DNA from: Polynucleobacter sp. MWH-Braz-FAM2G
Lineage (GTDB): Bacteria; Pseudomonadota; Gammaproteobacteria; Burkholderiales; Burkholderiaceae
DNA length: 64,000 nt
Assembly: GCF_018687635.1 (NCBI RefSeq)
Contig: NZ_CP061300.1
Location: 1,116,001 to 1,180,000, forward strand
Direction of reading: 5' to 3'
In this document: piece by piece, positions 51,145-60,616 of the stretch
How positions within the stretch are numbered: the first letter of the stretch is position 1
Layout of the letters: each line of letters starts with the position of its first letter
The notes under the pieces: generated by a model
What the model was told of the DNA's origin: nothing
Seen by the model: the letters and a program-made list of their open reading frames with translations, nothing else
Databases searched by the model: none
Made by a program: the position numbers and the translations under genes

Positions 51145-52143
51145 CTATACAGTTAAAACAATTTTGCCCACATGCTCAGATGACTCCATTAACGCATGAG
51201 CATCTGCCGCCTGATCTAGCGTATATGTTTTATAGATTACTGGCTTGAGTTTGCCTGCATTAAGCAAAGGCCAAACATTATCAAAGAGCTGCTTGGTAAT
51301 TTGCTTCTTAAAAGAGACTGGTCGTGGGCGAAGCGTTGAACCAGTAATAGTTAAACGACGACGCAAAATCTGATTTGTGCTTACCTCAGCCTTAGAGCCA
51401 CCTTGGATAGCAATGATCACAATACGACCATCATCAGCCAGGCAATCAATTTCCTTTTGGACATAAGCGCCAGTGACCATATCCAGCACGACATTTACGC
51501 CTTTGCCGTCAGTGACCTTCTTAATTTCTTCAACAAAATCTTGTGTCTTGTAATTGATTGCAAGATCAGCGCCTAATGCAACGCAAGCGGCACACTTTTC
51601 ATCAGTACCAGCAGTCACAAAAACTTTATGACCCAAGGCCTTAGCAATCAAAATTGCAGTAACACCAATTCCGCTAGAGCCGCCTTGTACCAACAAAGAT
51701 TCACCTGCAGCCAATTCACCGCGCATGAAGACATTGCTCCATACGGTGTAGAAAGTCTCTGGTAATGCAGCCGCTTCTTGGTCGCTAAAACCTTTTGGAT
51801 ATGGCAAGCACTGAGCTATCGGCGCAGTACACAATTCTGCGTAACCACCACCTTGAACTAATGCGCATACTTTATCGCCAAGCTTCAAGCCAAAAAGATT
51901 ATCTGCGGAAGCCAAATCACCACCAACAATTTCACCAGCTACTTCGAGGCCAGGAATATCTGATGCGCCCGCTGGAACTGGATAGTGGCCTTTACGTTGT
52001 AAAACATCCGGCCTATTAATTCCGGCAGCCAAAACCTTAATCAAAATCTCGCCAGATCCTACAGCAGGAGCTGCTGGATCAGGACGAGTGGTTGGCACCA
52101 GCATTTCTGGGGTGCCAAATTCTTTGATTTCAATTACGCGCAT
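51145..52143 (-). CDS. NAD(P)H quinone oxidoreductase, PIG3/QOR-like MDR family
   Basis: A zinc-independent medium-chain dehydrogenase/reductase of 332 aa. The N-terminal GroES-like domain contains INRPDVLQRKGHYPVPAGASDIPGLEVAGE; the nucleotide-binding domain has LVQGGSSGIGVTAILIAKALG and later GAYVQKEIDCLADDGRIVIIA. No catalytic zinc cysteines are present. The PIG3-like VVLDMV...RRRLTITGSTLRPRP region is clear. It likely reduces quinones with NADPH; the physiological substrate is unknown. It follows pnp by 24 bases. Confidence 0.9.
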   Translation of the reverse strand: MRVIEIKEFGTPEMLVPTTRPDPAAPAVGSGEILIKVLAAGINRPDVLQRKGHYPVPAGASDIPGLEVAGEIVGGDLASADNLFGLKLGDKVCALVQGGGYAELCTAPIAQCLPYPKGFSDQEAAALPETFYTVWSNVFMRGELAAGESLLVQGGSSGIGVTAILIAKALGHKVFVTAGTDEKCAACVALGADLAINYKTQDFVEEIKKVTDGKGVNVVLDMVTGAYVQKEIDCLADDGRIVIIAIQGGSKAEVSTNQILRRRLTITGSTLRPRPVSFKKQITKQLFDNVWPLLNAGKLKPVIYKTYTLDQAADAHALMESSEHVGKIVLTV

Positions 52144-52167
52144 ATCAATTCCCGCCAGTCAATTTGC

Positions 52168-54324
52168 TTAAGCTGACTCGCCAGAGGCTGGAGCAGCTTC
52201 AGCAACTCCCGCCAAAGGAGCAATAGTGCCTCCTTCATCAGCCATTGCTGCTTTGAGTGATAAACGCAAACGACCACGTTCATCAGCAGCTAATAACTTC
52301 ACGCGAACCACTTGACCCTCTGCTAAATAATCTTTGACTTCTTTTACGCGCTCGTTAGAAATTTCAGATATGTGCAAGAGACCGTCTTTACCAGGCAGAA
52401 TATTTACCAATGCTCCGAACTCGAGCAACTTAACAACTGGACCTTCATAGATCTTGCCCACTTCCGCTTCAGCAGTAATGCCTTCAATACGAGCTTTAGC
52501 TTCTGCCATACCTTCAGCAGATGTAGATGCAATTGTTACCGTACCGTCATCTTTGATGTCGATGCTGCAACCAGTTTCCTTAGTCAACGCTTGAATTGTC
52601 GCGCCACCCTTACCAATCACTTCGCGAATCTTGTCCGGATGAATCTTGAATGAAACCATGCGTGGAGCATGAGCTGACAATTCAGTGCGAACTGAACCCA
52701 TCGCCTCTTGCATTTTGCTCAAAATGTGCAAACGACCTTCTTTAGCTTGTGCCAAGGCAACTTGCATAATTTCTTTAGTAATACCTTGAACTTTGATATC
52801 CATCTGGAGCGCAGTAATACCATTAGCAGTACCCGCAACTTTAAAGTCCATATCGCCCAAGTGATCCTCATCACCCAAGATATCAGTCAACACAGCAAAA
52901 CGATTGCCATCAAGAATCAAGCCCATCGCTACGCCAGCAACGTGTGCCTTAACTGGAACACCAGCATCCATCATTGCCAAGCAGCCGCCGCAAACAGAAG
53001 CCATTGAAGATGAACCATTTGATTCAGTAATTTCAGAAACAACGCGGATGCTGTATGCAAAATCTTCTGGGCTAGGCAATACTGGAATCAATGCACGCTT
53101 AGCTAAACGACCATGACCAATTTCACGACGCTTTGGGCTACCTACACGACCAGTTTCACCAGTAGCAAATGGAGGCATGTTGTAGTGGAACATGAAACGA
53201 TCGCGGTATTCACCTTCGAGCGCATCAATAATTTGCTCGTCACGGGCAGTACCTAAAGTCGCAACTACTAGAGCTTGTGTTTCACCACGAGTAAATAAGG
53301 CTGAACCATGCGTACGTGGCAATACGCCATTACGAATTTCGATTGGGCGGACAGTACGTGTGTCACGACCGTCGATGCGTGGCTCACCATTCAAAATCTG
53401 GCTACGCACAATCTTCGCCTCGATTTCAAACAAGATATTGCCGACTGCAACATCGTCCACTTCACCTTCTTCGGCCAATTTCGCCAATACTTCTTTAGTG
53501 ATTGCCTTAAGTTTGTCAGAGCGCGCACCCTTTTGACGAATTTGATATGCCTCACGCAATGGGCCTTCAGCCAATGCGCTCACTTTAGCAATCAACGGCT
53601 CATCTTTAGGGGCTGCTTGCCAATCCCACTCTGGCTTACCTGCTTCGCGAACTAAGTCATTAATCGCATTGATAGCAGTTTGCATTTGCTCGTGGCCATA
53701 TACAACCGCACCCAACATTACCTCTTCAGAAAGTTGGTTTGCTTCAGATTCCACCATCAATACGGCTGCTTGAGTTCCAGCCACAATTAAATCAAGCTCG
53801 CTAGTTGCTTGTTCCGAACGAGTTGGATTCAATAAATATTGACCGTTAGCATAACCAACGCGTGCAGCGCCCACTGGACCACTAAATGGAATGCCTGAGA
53901 CAGCCAAAGCAGCAGACGCAGCAATCAATGCTGGGATATCTGAAGGAACATCCGGATTGATAGACAGCACATGTACAACAACCTGAACTTCGTTATAGAA
54001 GCCTTCTGGGAATAATGGGCGAATAGGACGGTCAATCAAGCGGGAGATTAAAGTCTCACCTTCTGATGGACGACCTTCACGACGGAAGAAACCACCAGGA
54101 ATCTTGCCTGCTGCGTATGTCTTCTCTAAATAATCAACAGTTAATGGGAAAAAGTCTTGGCCTGGCTTTGCAGATTTAGACGCAACCACAGTGCCCATTA
54201 CAACGGTGTCATCTACGTTAACAATTACAGCACCGCCTGCTTGGCGAGCGATCTCGCCTGTTTCCATGGTTACTTGATGGTTGCCCCATTGAAAACTTTT
54301 TACTGCCTTTTTAAACATAGTCAT
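52168..54324 (-). CDS. pnp: Polyribonucleotide nucleotidyltransferase (PNPase)
   Basis: Phosphorolytic 3'-5' exoribonuclease of the RNA degradosome. It has two RNase PH domains (about 10-210 and 310-540) with the [19 protein letters not shown] and phosphate-binding [13 protein letters not shown] blocks. A KH domain ([20 protein letters not shown]) and an S1 domain ([34 protein letters not shown]) follow. ATG 54324 has GGAG nine bases upstream and is preferred over the upstream frame extension at 54348. The leader between rpsO and pnp is richly structured, described separately. Confidence 0.97.
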   Translation of the reverse strand: MTMFKKAVKSFQWGNHQVTMETGEIARQAGGAVIVNVDDTVVMGTVVASKSAKPGQDFFPLTVDYLEKTYAAGKIPGGFFRREGRPSEGETLISRLIDRPIRPLFPEGFYNEVQVVVHVLSINPDVPSDIPALIAASAALAVSGIPFSGPVGAARVGYANGQYLLNPTRSEQATSELDLIVAGTQAAVLMVESEANQLSEEVMLGAVVYGHEQMQTAINAINDLVREAGKPEWDWQAAPKDEPLIAKVSALAEGPLREAYQIRQKGARSDKLKAITKEVLAKLAEEGEVDDVAVGNILFEIEAKIVRSQILNGEPRIDGRDTRTVRPIEIRNGVLPRTHGSALFTRGETQALVVATLGTARDEQIIDALEGEYRDRFMFHYNMPPFATGETGRVGSPKRREIGHGRLAKRALIPVLPSPEDFAYSIRVVSEITESNGSSSMASVCGGCLAMMDAGVPVKAHVAGVAMGLILDGNRFAVLTDILGDEDHLGDMDFKVAGTANGITALQMDIKVQGITKEIMQVALAQAKEGRLHILSKMQEAMGSVRTELSAHAPRMVSFKIHPDKIREVIGKGGATIQALTKETGCSIDIKDDGTVTIASTSAEGMAEAKARIEGITAEAEVGKIYEGPVVKLLEFGALVNILPGKDGLLHISEISNERVKEVKDYLAEGQVVRVKLLAADERGRLRLSLKAAMADEGGTIAPLAGVAEAAPASGESA

Positions 54325-54372
54325 TCTGATCTTCTCCAAATTGTTCACACAAAGCTCACATGAGCATTGCGC

Positions 54373-54489
54373 TTGTCGTGGGATAAAACAGTGTCACGAC
54401 AACACTGGAGCGATTTAGGATCACAAGGGATGCCATTCCAGGGAGACTCTGAAGTAAATTTCAGAAACTCATTGGAATGACACAATCCC
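54373..54489 (-). promoter_or_regulatory. Structured pnp leader: long stem plus two alternative hairpins
   Basis: On the minus strand a long stem pairs TGTCATTCCA (54473-54482) with TGGAATGGCA (54431-54440), extended by GGGA/TCCC outside and TCTGAA/TTCAGA inside. Nearer pnp, TTGTCGTG (54395-54402) pairs perfectly with CACGACAA (54373-54380), but CAGTGT (54402-54407) can instead pair with ACACTG (54389-54394); the two cannot form together. In E. coli PNPase controls its own mRNA through an RNase III-cut stem in the same position. Function here is inferred from position and folding by eye. Confidence 0.65.
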
Positions 54490-54513
54490 CTACACAAATG
54501 ATCTTGAAGCGCC

Positions 54514-54577
54514 CAAAAAACATGCCATCTGCTTAAGACTGAATCCGTTAAGAAACAACCCTAAGATAGATGGCATT
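54514..54577 (-). terminator. Intrinsic terminator between rpsO and pnp
   Basis: On the minus strand ATGCCATCT (54568-54576) pairs with AGATGGCAT (54522-54530), 9 bp, around a 37-base loop that can itself pair partly, followed by GTTTTTTGG. It lies 16 bases beyond the rpsO stop and should end most rpsO transcripts, with read-through feeding pnp, as in E. coli. Confidence 0.8.
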
Positions 54578-54592
54578 GCATACCGATAAGAA

Positions 54593-54862
54593 TTACTTAC
54601 GGAGACCTAATTTCTCGATCAATGCGCGATAGCGGTCCAAATCTTTGCCTTTGAGGTAATCCAAAAGACGGCGGCGACGTGAAACCATCTTCAACAAGCC
54701 ACGACGGCTGTGATGATCTTTAGCGTTAGCCTTGAAATGGGGGGTTAATTCATTGATACGTGCTGTGAGCAAAGAAACCTGAACTTCAGGGCTGCCCGTA
54801 TCGTTTGCGCTGCGCGCGTTTTCTTTGACGATTTCCGCCGTTTTAATATCAGCAACTGCCAT
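54593..54862 (-). CDS. rpsO: 30S ribosomal protein S15
   Basis: Primary binding protein of the central domain of 16S rRNA, 89 aa. The conserved [45 protein letters not shown] is intact and ends in a short basic tail. The open frame continues 21 codons upstream, but MAVADIKT at 54862, with AGGAG eight bases before it, is the normal start. It has its own extended -10 promoter. In E. coli S15 represses its own translation via a leader pseudoknot; I did not identify an equivalent with confidence. Confidence 0.98.
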   Translation of the reverse strand: MAVADIKTAEIVKENARSANDTGSPEVQVSLLTARINELTPHFKANAKDHHSRRGLLKMVSRRRRLLDYLKGKDLDRYRALIEKLGLRK

Positions 54863-54921
54863 TTTTAATACTCCTAACTTGCGAACACCTGAGCTTTCAC
54901 CCAATTTGTGTCGTGCGATTA

Positions 54922-54954
54922 ACAAAAAAACAAAAAAGCTTTAAAAATCAAAGC
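54922..54954 (-). promoter_or_regulatory. Hairpin and long U tract in the rpsO leader
   Basis: GCTTTGA-TTT-TTAAAGC forms a weak 7-bp stem (one G-U) directly at the expected transcription start of rpsO, followed on the minus strand by TTTTTTGTTTTTTTG. It has the layout of a premature terminator or of a 5'-end mRNA stabiliser, but the stem is AT-rich. Whether it acts is unknown. Confidence 0.4.
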
Positions 54955-54960
54955 CCCCGC

Positions 54961-54969
54961 ATTGTAGCA
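54961..54969 (-). promoter_or_regulatory. Extended -10 promoter of rpsO
   Basis: The minus-strand TGCTACAAT is an extended -10 (TG-n-TACAAT, five of six matches to TATAAT). The region following it is GCGGGGGC, a GC-rich discriminator of the kind seen in stringently controlled ribosomal promoters. No good -35 hexamer lies at the right distance, as allowed for extended -10 promoters. Confidence 0.65.
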
Positions 54970-55077
54970 GAGCCTGTAGGAATGCAGGGAAGATTCAGCA
55001 TTGCTCGGCTATCCTGTATTATTCAAAAAGCACCAAATAACTGAAATATTTCCTTTAAAAACAATTATTTAGAAAAA

Positions 55078-55674
55078 ATGACCCATTTTTATCGCTGCAT
55101 CGCCGTCTTATTTGCCCTTGGCTCATGCCTGTTGCAACCAGCTCATGCTCAGTTTGACTCCCTTTTTGGGGGAAATAAAAGTGTGGCTGATCAACGTCAG
55201 GAAATCTTAAATAAGAATGAGTTAATTCTGATGCAACTTTACCAAGCGCAACCTAAAGCAAAAGAACTCATTGAGAAATCCGTAGGGTATGCAACCTTTA
55301 GCAACTTTGGCATGAAAATTTTGATTGCTGGGGGCGGTACTGGAAGTGGTGTAGTAATTGATAAAGCCAATAAGAAACCCATTTTTATGAATATGGCTGA
55401 AGTTCAAGCTGGACTTGGATTGGGCATCAAATCCTTTCAAAATATCTTCATCTTTGAAACCACAGCAGCCATGAACGACTTTATTAATTCAGGCTGGACT
55501 TTTGGTGGCCAGGTAACCGCAGCTGCAAAATATGAAAAAGATGGTGGCGCATATCAGGACGCTACAGTAGTAGCGCCAGGGGTGCTGATGTATCAACTCA
55601 CCGACTCAGGCCTTGCCGCTGAAATCACCGGCAAAGGCACTAAGTACTACAAAAACACTGATTTAAATAAATAA
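55078..55674 (+). CDS. SYLF (YSC84/Ysc84-like) lipid-binding exported protein
   Basis: A 198-aa exported protein. A signal peptide of 24 residues ends AHA before QFDSLFGG. The SYLF domain covers the rest: AKELIEKSVGYATFSNFGMKILIAGGGTGSGVVIDKA, then GLGLGIKSFQNIFIFET and a terminal GVLMYQLTDSGLAAEITGKGTKYYKN. SYLF domains bind phosphoinositides in eukaryotes; bacterial members are periplasmic and of unknown function. It diverges from rpsO and ends convergent to leuA. Confidence 0.88.
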   Translation: MTHFYRCIAVLFALGSCLLQPAHAQFDSLFGGNKSVADQRQEILNKNELILMQLYQAQPKAKELIEKSVGYATFSNFGMKILIAGGGTGSGVVIDKANKKPIFMNMAEVQAGLGLGIKSFQNIFIFETTAAMNDFINSGWTFGGQVTAAAKYEKDGGAYQDATVVAPGVLMYQLTDSGLAAEITGKGTKYYKNTDLNK

Positions 55675-55708
55675 AGTCTTCAGCCAAGACTCCCAGAATT
55701 AGGGAGTC
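55675..55708. terminator. Overlapping hairpins at the leuA/SYLF convergence
   Basis: Two alternative hairpins share GACT: AGTCTT-cagcc-AAGACT (55675-55691), and GACTCCC-agaatta-GGGAGTC (55688-55708), the second reaching into the leuA stop region. On the minus strand the first hairpin is followed by TTATTTATTT, fitting a leuA terminator. The plus strand has no U run, so the SYLF gene may end elsewhere or use rho. Confidence 0.6.
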
Positions 55709-57246
55709 ATCTGAGCATTCAGCTTGACCTGACTAGGGTCATGCAATTTGTTTAATGCTGACAAATATGCCTTTGCAGATGCGGCAATAATGTCAGGATC
55801 GGTACCCACTCCATTCACAATTCGACCGCCTTTTGCCAAACGCACAGTGACCTCACCTTGAGATTGGGTGCCCGAGGTAATCGCATTGACGGAGTACAAC
55901 AACTGCTCTGCCCCACTCTTCGCGATTTCTTCTATGGCATTCAAGCTTGCATCAACCGGACCATTGCCCTCAGCCTCTGAGCTAATCTCTTTATCACCCA
56001 TTCGGAAAGTAATGCGGGATTTCGGGCGCTCTCCGGTTTCTGAATGTTGGCTTAATGAGATAAATTTATAGTGCTCACCATCCTCAGCAGCAGCAGAATC
56101 AGACATGATGGCAATAATATCTTCATCGAAAATCTCTGCTTTTTGATCAGCTAAAGCTTTAAAGCGCGCGAATGCTTCATTTAAATCAGCTTCCGCCTCT
56201 ACGGTAATGCCCAATTCTTGCAAGCGCTGCTTGAAAGCATTGCGACCAGATAATTTACCCAATACGATTTTGTTTGCGGACCAACCAACATCTTCAGCTC
56301 GCATGATTTCGTAGGTGTCACGATTTTTTAAGATGCCATCCTGATGAATGCCTGATGTGTGCGCAAATGCATTAGCACCAACTACTGCCTTATTGGGTTG
56401 CACCACAAAACCTGTAATTTGCGATACCAATTTCGATGCTGGAACAATTTGGGTAGCATCAATACCGCACACCATATCAAAATAATCCTTGCGGGTACGC
56501 AAAGACATCACAATTTCTTCTAATGCAGTATTTCCTGCACGCTCACCCAAGCCATTGATCGTGCATTCAATTTGACGAGCACCACCAATTTTTACCCCCG
56601 CCAAAGAATTTGCAACTGCCATGCCGAGGTCATTGTGACAATGAACGGACCAAATAGCCTTGTCTGAATTAGGAACTCTGGTACGCAAAGTTTTAATGAA
56701 CTCGCCATACAACTCTGGAGTCGCATAACCAACGGTGTCTGGAATATTAATAGTGGAGGCGCCTTCATTAATAACTGCTTCAACAACCCTGCACAAGAAA
56801 TCCATTTCTGAGCGATAACCATCTTCCGCAGAAAACTCAATATCAGACGCTAAGTTGCGCGCAAAACGAATGGAACGTTTAGCCTGCTCCAATACTTCTT
56901 CAGGAGACATACGCAATTTCACTGCCATATGCAAAGGGCTCGTTGCCAAAAAAGCATGAATACGTTTTGCATTAGCTGCTTGCAATGCATCGGCAGCACG
57001 CGTGATGTCTTTATCATTTGCTCGAGCTAATGAGCAAACCGTTGAATCTTTAACGGCTGCAGCAACCGCTGAAATCGCCTGAAAATCTCCTTCAGAGCTA
57101 GCAGCAAAACCAGCCTCGATAACATCCACTTTGAGACGCTCCAGTTGACGAGCAATACGAACTTTTTCGTCCTTTGTCATCGATGCGCCAGGCGATTGTT
57201 CGCCATCACGTAAGGTGGTATCAAAAATGATTACTTTGTCACTCAT
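55699..57246 (-). CDS. leuA: 2-isopropylmalate synthase
   Basis: First committed enzyme of leucine synthesis, condensing acetyl-CoA with 2-oxoisovalerate; 515 aa. The catalytic domain starts [18 protein letters not shown] (metal Asp and Arg) and has the metal HxH in [15 protein letters not shown] plus the NGLGERAGN block. The C-terminal LeuA dimer domain (about 390-510), with GSGSEAEG-like [16 protein letters not shown] and the typical [10 protein letters not shown], binds leucine for feedback inhibition. It lies at the end of ilvIHC-psd-pssA, separated by an attenuator-like leader (57301-57444). Confidence 0.98.
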   Translation of the reverse strand: MSDKVIIFDTTLRDGEQSPGASMTKDEKVRIARQLERLKVDVIEAGFAASSEGDFQAISAVAAAVKDSTVCSLARANDKDITRAADALQAANAKRIHAFLATSPLHMAVKLRMSPEEVLEQAKRSIRFARNLASDIEFSAEDGYRSEMDFLCRVVEAVINEGASTINIPDTVGYATPELYGEFIKTLRTRVPNSDKAIWSVHCHNDLGMAVANSLAGVKIGGARQIECTINGLGERAGNTALEEIVMSLRTRKDYFDMVCGIDATQIVPASKLVSQITGFVVQPNKAVVGANAFAHTSGIHQDGILKNRDTYEIMRAEDVGWSANKIVLGKLSGRNAFKQRLQELGITVEAEADLNEAFARFKALADQKAEIFDEDIIAIMSDSAAAEDGEHYKFISLSQHSETGERPKSRITFRMGDKEISSEAEGNGPVDASLNAIEEIAKSGAEQLLYSVNAITSGTQSQGEVTVRLAKGGRIVNGVGTDPDIIAASAKAYLSALNKLHDPSQVKLNAQMTP

Positions 57247-57300
57247 TGCTACTCTCCGGTTTTAAATACTGCTGAACTTATATCTACAAAAATCTTATAA

Positions 57301-57328
57301 AACAAAAACCCCAGCTTAAAAGCTGGGG
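57301..57328 (-). terminator. Attenuator terminator upstream of leuA
   Basis: On the minus strand CCCCAGCTT (57320-57328) pairs perfectly with AAGCTGGGG (57309-57317) across two bases, in effect an 8-bp GC-rich stem with a tetraloop, followed at once by TTTTTGTTTT. It stands 55 bases before the leuA start and after a leucine-rich leader ORF, the place of a transcription attenuator. It also prevents simple read-through from pssA. Confidence 0.88.
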
Positions 57329-57366
57329 CTGGTATATGGTGGCTAATGAATTTTTATCTCATTAAC

Positions 57367-57444
57367 TCAGGCCTTACCCGCCCCAAGCTTTAGGCTTAGT
57401 GCTAGCAGAAGAAGGCTAGTTAAAGAGACAAAATTGATCGACAT
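57367..57444 (-). CDS. leuL: Leucine-rich leader peptide of the leuA attenuator
   Basis: A 25-codon ORF (ATG to TGA) that starts 28 bases past the pssA stop. Residues 11-20 read LLLLALSLKL, seven leucines of ten; eight of 25 residues are Leu, in codons TTA, CTT (3), CTG and CTA (3). Codons 19-22 contain AAGCTTGGGG (57381-57390), which can pair with CCCCAGCTT of the terminator with one bulged base, forming an antiterminator. A ribosome stalled at the Leu run would leave that segment free; one reaching the stop would mask it. No Shine-Dalgarno sequence precedes the ATG; TATATT ends six bases before it, so it may be leaderless. The gene symbol is by analogy. Confidence 0.82.
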   Translation of the reverse strand: MSINFVSLTSLLLLALSLKLGAGKA

Positions 57445-57472
57445 GGATTAAATATACCCCAAAAATGGCAGA

Positions 57473-58336
57473 TTAGCTAAATCGTTTGCCATTAAATTTT
57501 TCCCAAGCCCAAATTACGTAGCCGGAAATTGAATACACCACAAATACGCCGAATAGAGTTAAAGGCGGGTTCGAGGAGATCAAAACAAAAGTAAGGATCA
57601 TCAAAACCATCACCCCAAATGGCACTCGATAACGCACATCCAAGGCTTTGCCACTATAAAAACGGGCATTAGACACCATTGTTAGGCCTGCATAAACCGC
57701 AATAAAAAAGGTGATCCAAGGAATAGCGGTATCACGAACAGGCAACTTATTGTCGTCTGCTAGCCATATAAAACCAGCCATTAAGGCTCCGGCAGCTGGA
57801 CTAGGCAGACCCTGAAAAAACTTCTTATCAACTACGCCTGTGTTGACATTAAAACGCGCCAAACGAAGTGCAGCTCCAGCACAGTAGGTAAATGCAGCTA
57901 ACCAACCCCACTTACCTAAATCTTTTAAGGCCCACTCGTAGGCTACAAGTGCAGGCGCAACTCCAAATGAGACCATGTCCGCTAGCGAATCATACTGCTC
58001 TCCAAATGCGCTCTGAGTGTTGGTCATACGCGCTACACGACCATCCATGCCATCGAGCACCATAGAAGCAAATATCGCAATAGCAGCCACTTCAAACTGA
58101 TGGTTCATGGCATTCACAATCGCGTAGAAGCCACAAAACAATGCTGCAGTAGTAAATGCATTAGGCAGCAGATAGATGCCCTTGCTGCGTAAGCGAGGCT
58201 TTTGCGGATGCAACTCCTCTACTTCATAATCAACTCCATCACCCAGTTCTTCGACCCACTGAGCATCAGTTGTAGGCTTACGAATTTGCGCAAGTCGACT
58301 GCGATCAATGCGCCCACGACGACGAAATGTAGTCAA
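57473..58336 (-). CDS. pssA: CDP-diacylglycerol-serine O-phosphatidyltransferase
   Basis: Makes phosphatidylserine, the precursor of phosphatidylethanolamine, in the inner membrane; 287 aa. The CDP-alcohol phosphotransferase motif is DGMDGRVARMTNTQSAFGEQYDSLADMVSFG (D-G-x2-A-R-x8-G-x3-D-x3-D). About eight hydrophobic helices follow the basic about 55-residue N-terminus. It follows psd by 28 bases, so the two PE synthesis steps are co-transcribed, within the ilv/leu operon. The promoter of leuA must lie at its 3' end. Confidence 0.95.
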   Translation of the reverse strand: MTTFRRRGRIDRSRLAQIRKPTTDAQWVEELGDGVDYEVEELHPQKPRLRSKGIYLLPNAFTTAALFCGFYAIVNAMNHQFEVAAIAIFASMVLDGMDGRVARMTNTQSAFGEQYDSLADMVSFGVAPALVAYEWALKDLGKWGWLAAFTYCAGAALRLARFNVNTGVVDKKFFQGLPSPAAGALMAGFIWLADDNKLPVRDTAIPWITFFIAVYAGLTMVSNARFYSGKALDVRYRVPFGVMVLMILTFVLISSNPPLTLFGVFVVYSISGYVIWAWEKFNGKRFS

Positions 58337-58364
58337 AGATTATTCCAATGAAAAATTGTTTGAA

Positions 58365-59012
58365 TCAATCTAAACCTGGCAAACGTGCCAAGGCAGTATT
58401 TGTTGCAAATACTTTATCACCAACGCTCACCAAAGGCTCAGCAGTTAGTGGTAAATAAACATCGACTCTCGACCCAAAACGAATAAAGCCATATCTTTCG
58501 CCTGCCTTGAGGCGATCACCCACATGGATATAACAAAGGATACGACGCGCAATCAGGCCTGCAACTTGAACTAGGGTAACAAGTTGTCCATTAGCATCAA
58601 TAACCACAGCATTACGCTCATTTTCTGTAGATGCCTTATCCAAATCTGCATTTACAAATTTACCAGGGAAGTACTGAATTTCCTTAACCAAGCCATTCAC
58701 AGCACTACGGTTGGAATGAACATTAAATACGTTCATGAACACGCTAATTTTAAGTGCCTCACGACCCGCATATGGGTCGTTTGCTACCTCTACCACCACA
58801 ATTCGACCATCGGCAGGAGATAAAACTAGATCGCGACCTAAAGCGGGAATACGCTGCGGGTCACGGAAAAACTGCATAACAAAAATAAAGACAATCCAAA
58901 GGGGCCAAGACCATGCAATGCCACCTAAATAGTGAACAAGCAGAGTCACCACCCCCACCAAAGCTAAATATGGCCAACCTTCTTTCGCAATAATGGGGTG
59001 TGGATACATCAT
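58365..59012 (-). CDS. psd: Phosphatidylserine decarboxylase proenzyme
   Basis: Decarboxylates phosphatidylserine to phosphatidylethanolamine; 215 aa, the short PSD-A type. Self-cleavage at the Ser of [11 protein letters not shown] would give alpha and beta chains with a pyruvoyl cofactor. Two N-terminal hydrophobic segments (about 14-50) anchor it in the membrane; [11 protein letters not shown] and [16 protein letters not shown] are the typical conserved blocks. It lies 42 bases downstream of ilvC. Confidence 0.95.
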   Translation of the reverse strand: MMYPHPIIAKEGWPYLALVGVVTLLVHYLGGIAWSWPLWIVFIFVMQFFRDPQRIPALGRDLVLSPADGRIVVVEVANDPYAGREALKISVFMNVFNVHSNRSAVNGLVKEIQYFPGKFVNADLDKASTENERNAVVIDANGQLVTLVQVAGLIARRILCYIHVGDRLKAGERYGFIRFGSRVDVYLPLTAEPLVSVGDKVFATNTALARLPGLD

Positions 59013-59054
59013 CTTTGTTCTGAGCCTTTTATTGAACTTCTATGAAATTGATGC

Positions 59055-60113
<1,059 letters not shown>

Positions 60114-60124
60114 TTAAAAAAATA

Positions 60125-60616
60125 TTAAACCTTGAGAATGCGTTCGCCCCGACCAATTCCAGAGCCACCCGAGCGGACGGTTTCTAAAATCGATGCACGA
60201 TCAATCGATTCAATAAAGGCATCCAACTTGGCACCATCACCTGTTAACTCAATGGTGTAACTCTTATCAGTCACGTCGATAATGCGACCGCGAAAGATAT
60301 CAGTTGTGCGCTTAAGCTCTTCACGCTCCTTGCCTACAGCACGAACCTTAATCATCATCAATTCACGTTCAATGTGAGGGCCTTCGCTCAAATCAAAGAC
60401 CTTTACAACTTCAACCAAGCGGTTCAAGTGTTTTGTGATTTGCTCAATAACATCATCAGAACCAAAAGTGACGATTGTCATACGAGACAAGGAAGGATCT
60501 TCAGTAGGAGCAACGCTAAGGGTATCGATGTTGTAACCACGAGCTGAGAAAAGCCCAACAACACGAGACAATGCACCCGGCTCGTTCTCAATCAGTACAG
60601 AAATAATATGACGCAT
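60125..60616 (-). CDS. ilvH: Acetolactate synthase small (regulatory) subunit
   Basis: Regulatory partner of IlvI, binding valine for feedback inhibition; 163 aa. The N-terminal ACT domain starts HIISVLIENEPGALSRVVGLFSARGYNIDTLSV, and a C-terminal domain follows (DVTDKSYTIELTGDGAKLDAFI). Its ATG overlaps the ilvI stop by one base (TAATG), giving coupled translation in a fixed ratio. Confidence 0.97.
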   Translation of the reverse strand: MRHIISVLIENEPGALSRVVGLFSARGYNIDTLSVAPTEDPSLSRMTIVTFGSDDVIEQITKHLNRLVEVVKVFDLSEGPHIERELMMIKVRAVGKEREELKRTTDIFRGRIIDVTDKSYTIELTGDGAKLDAFIESIDRASILETVRSGGSGIGRGERILKV

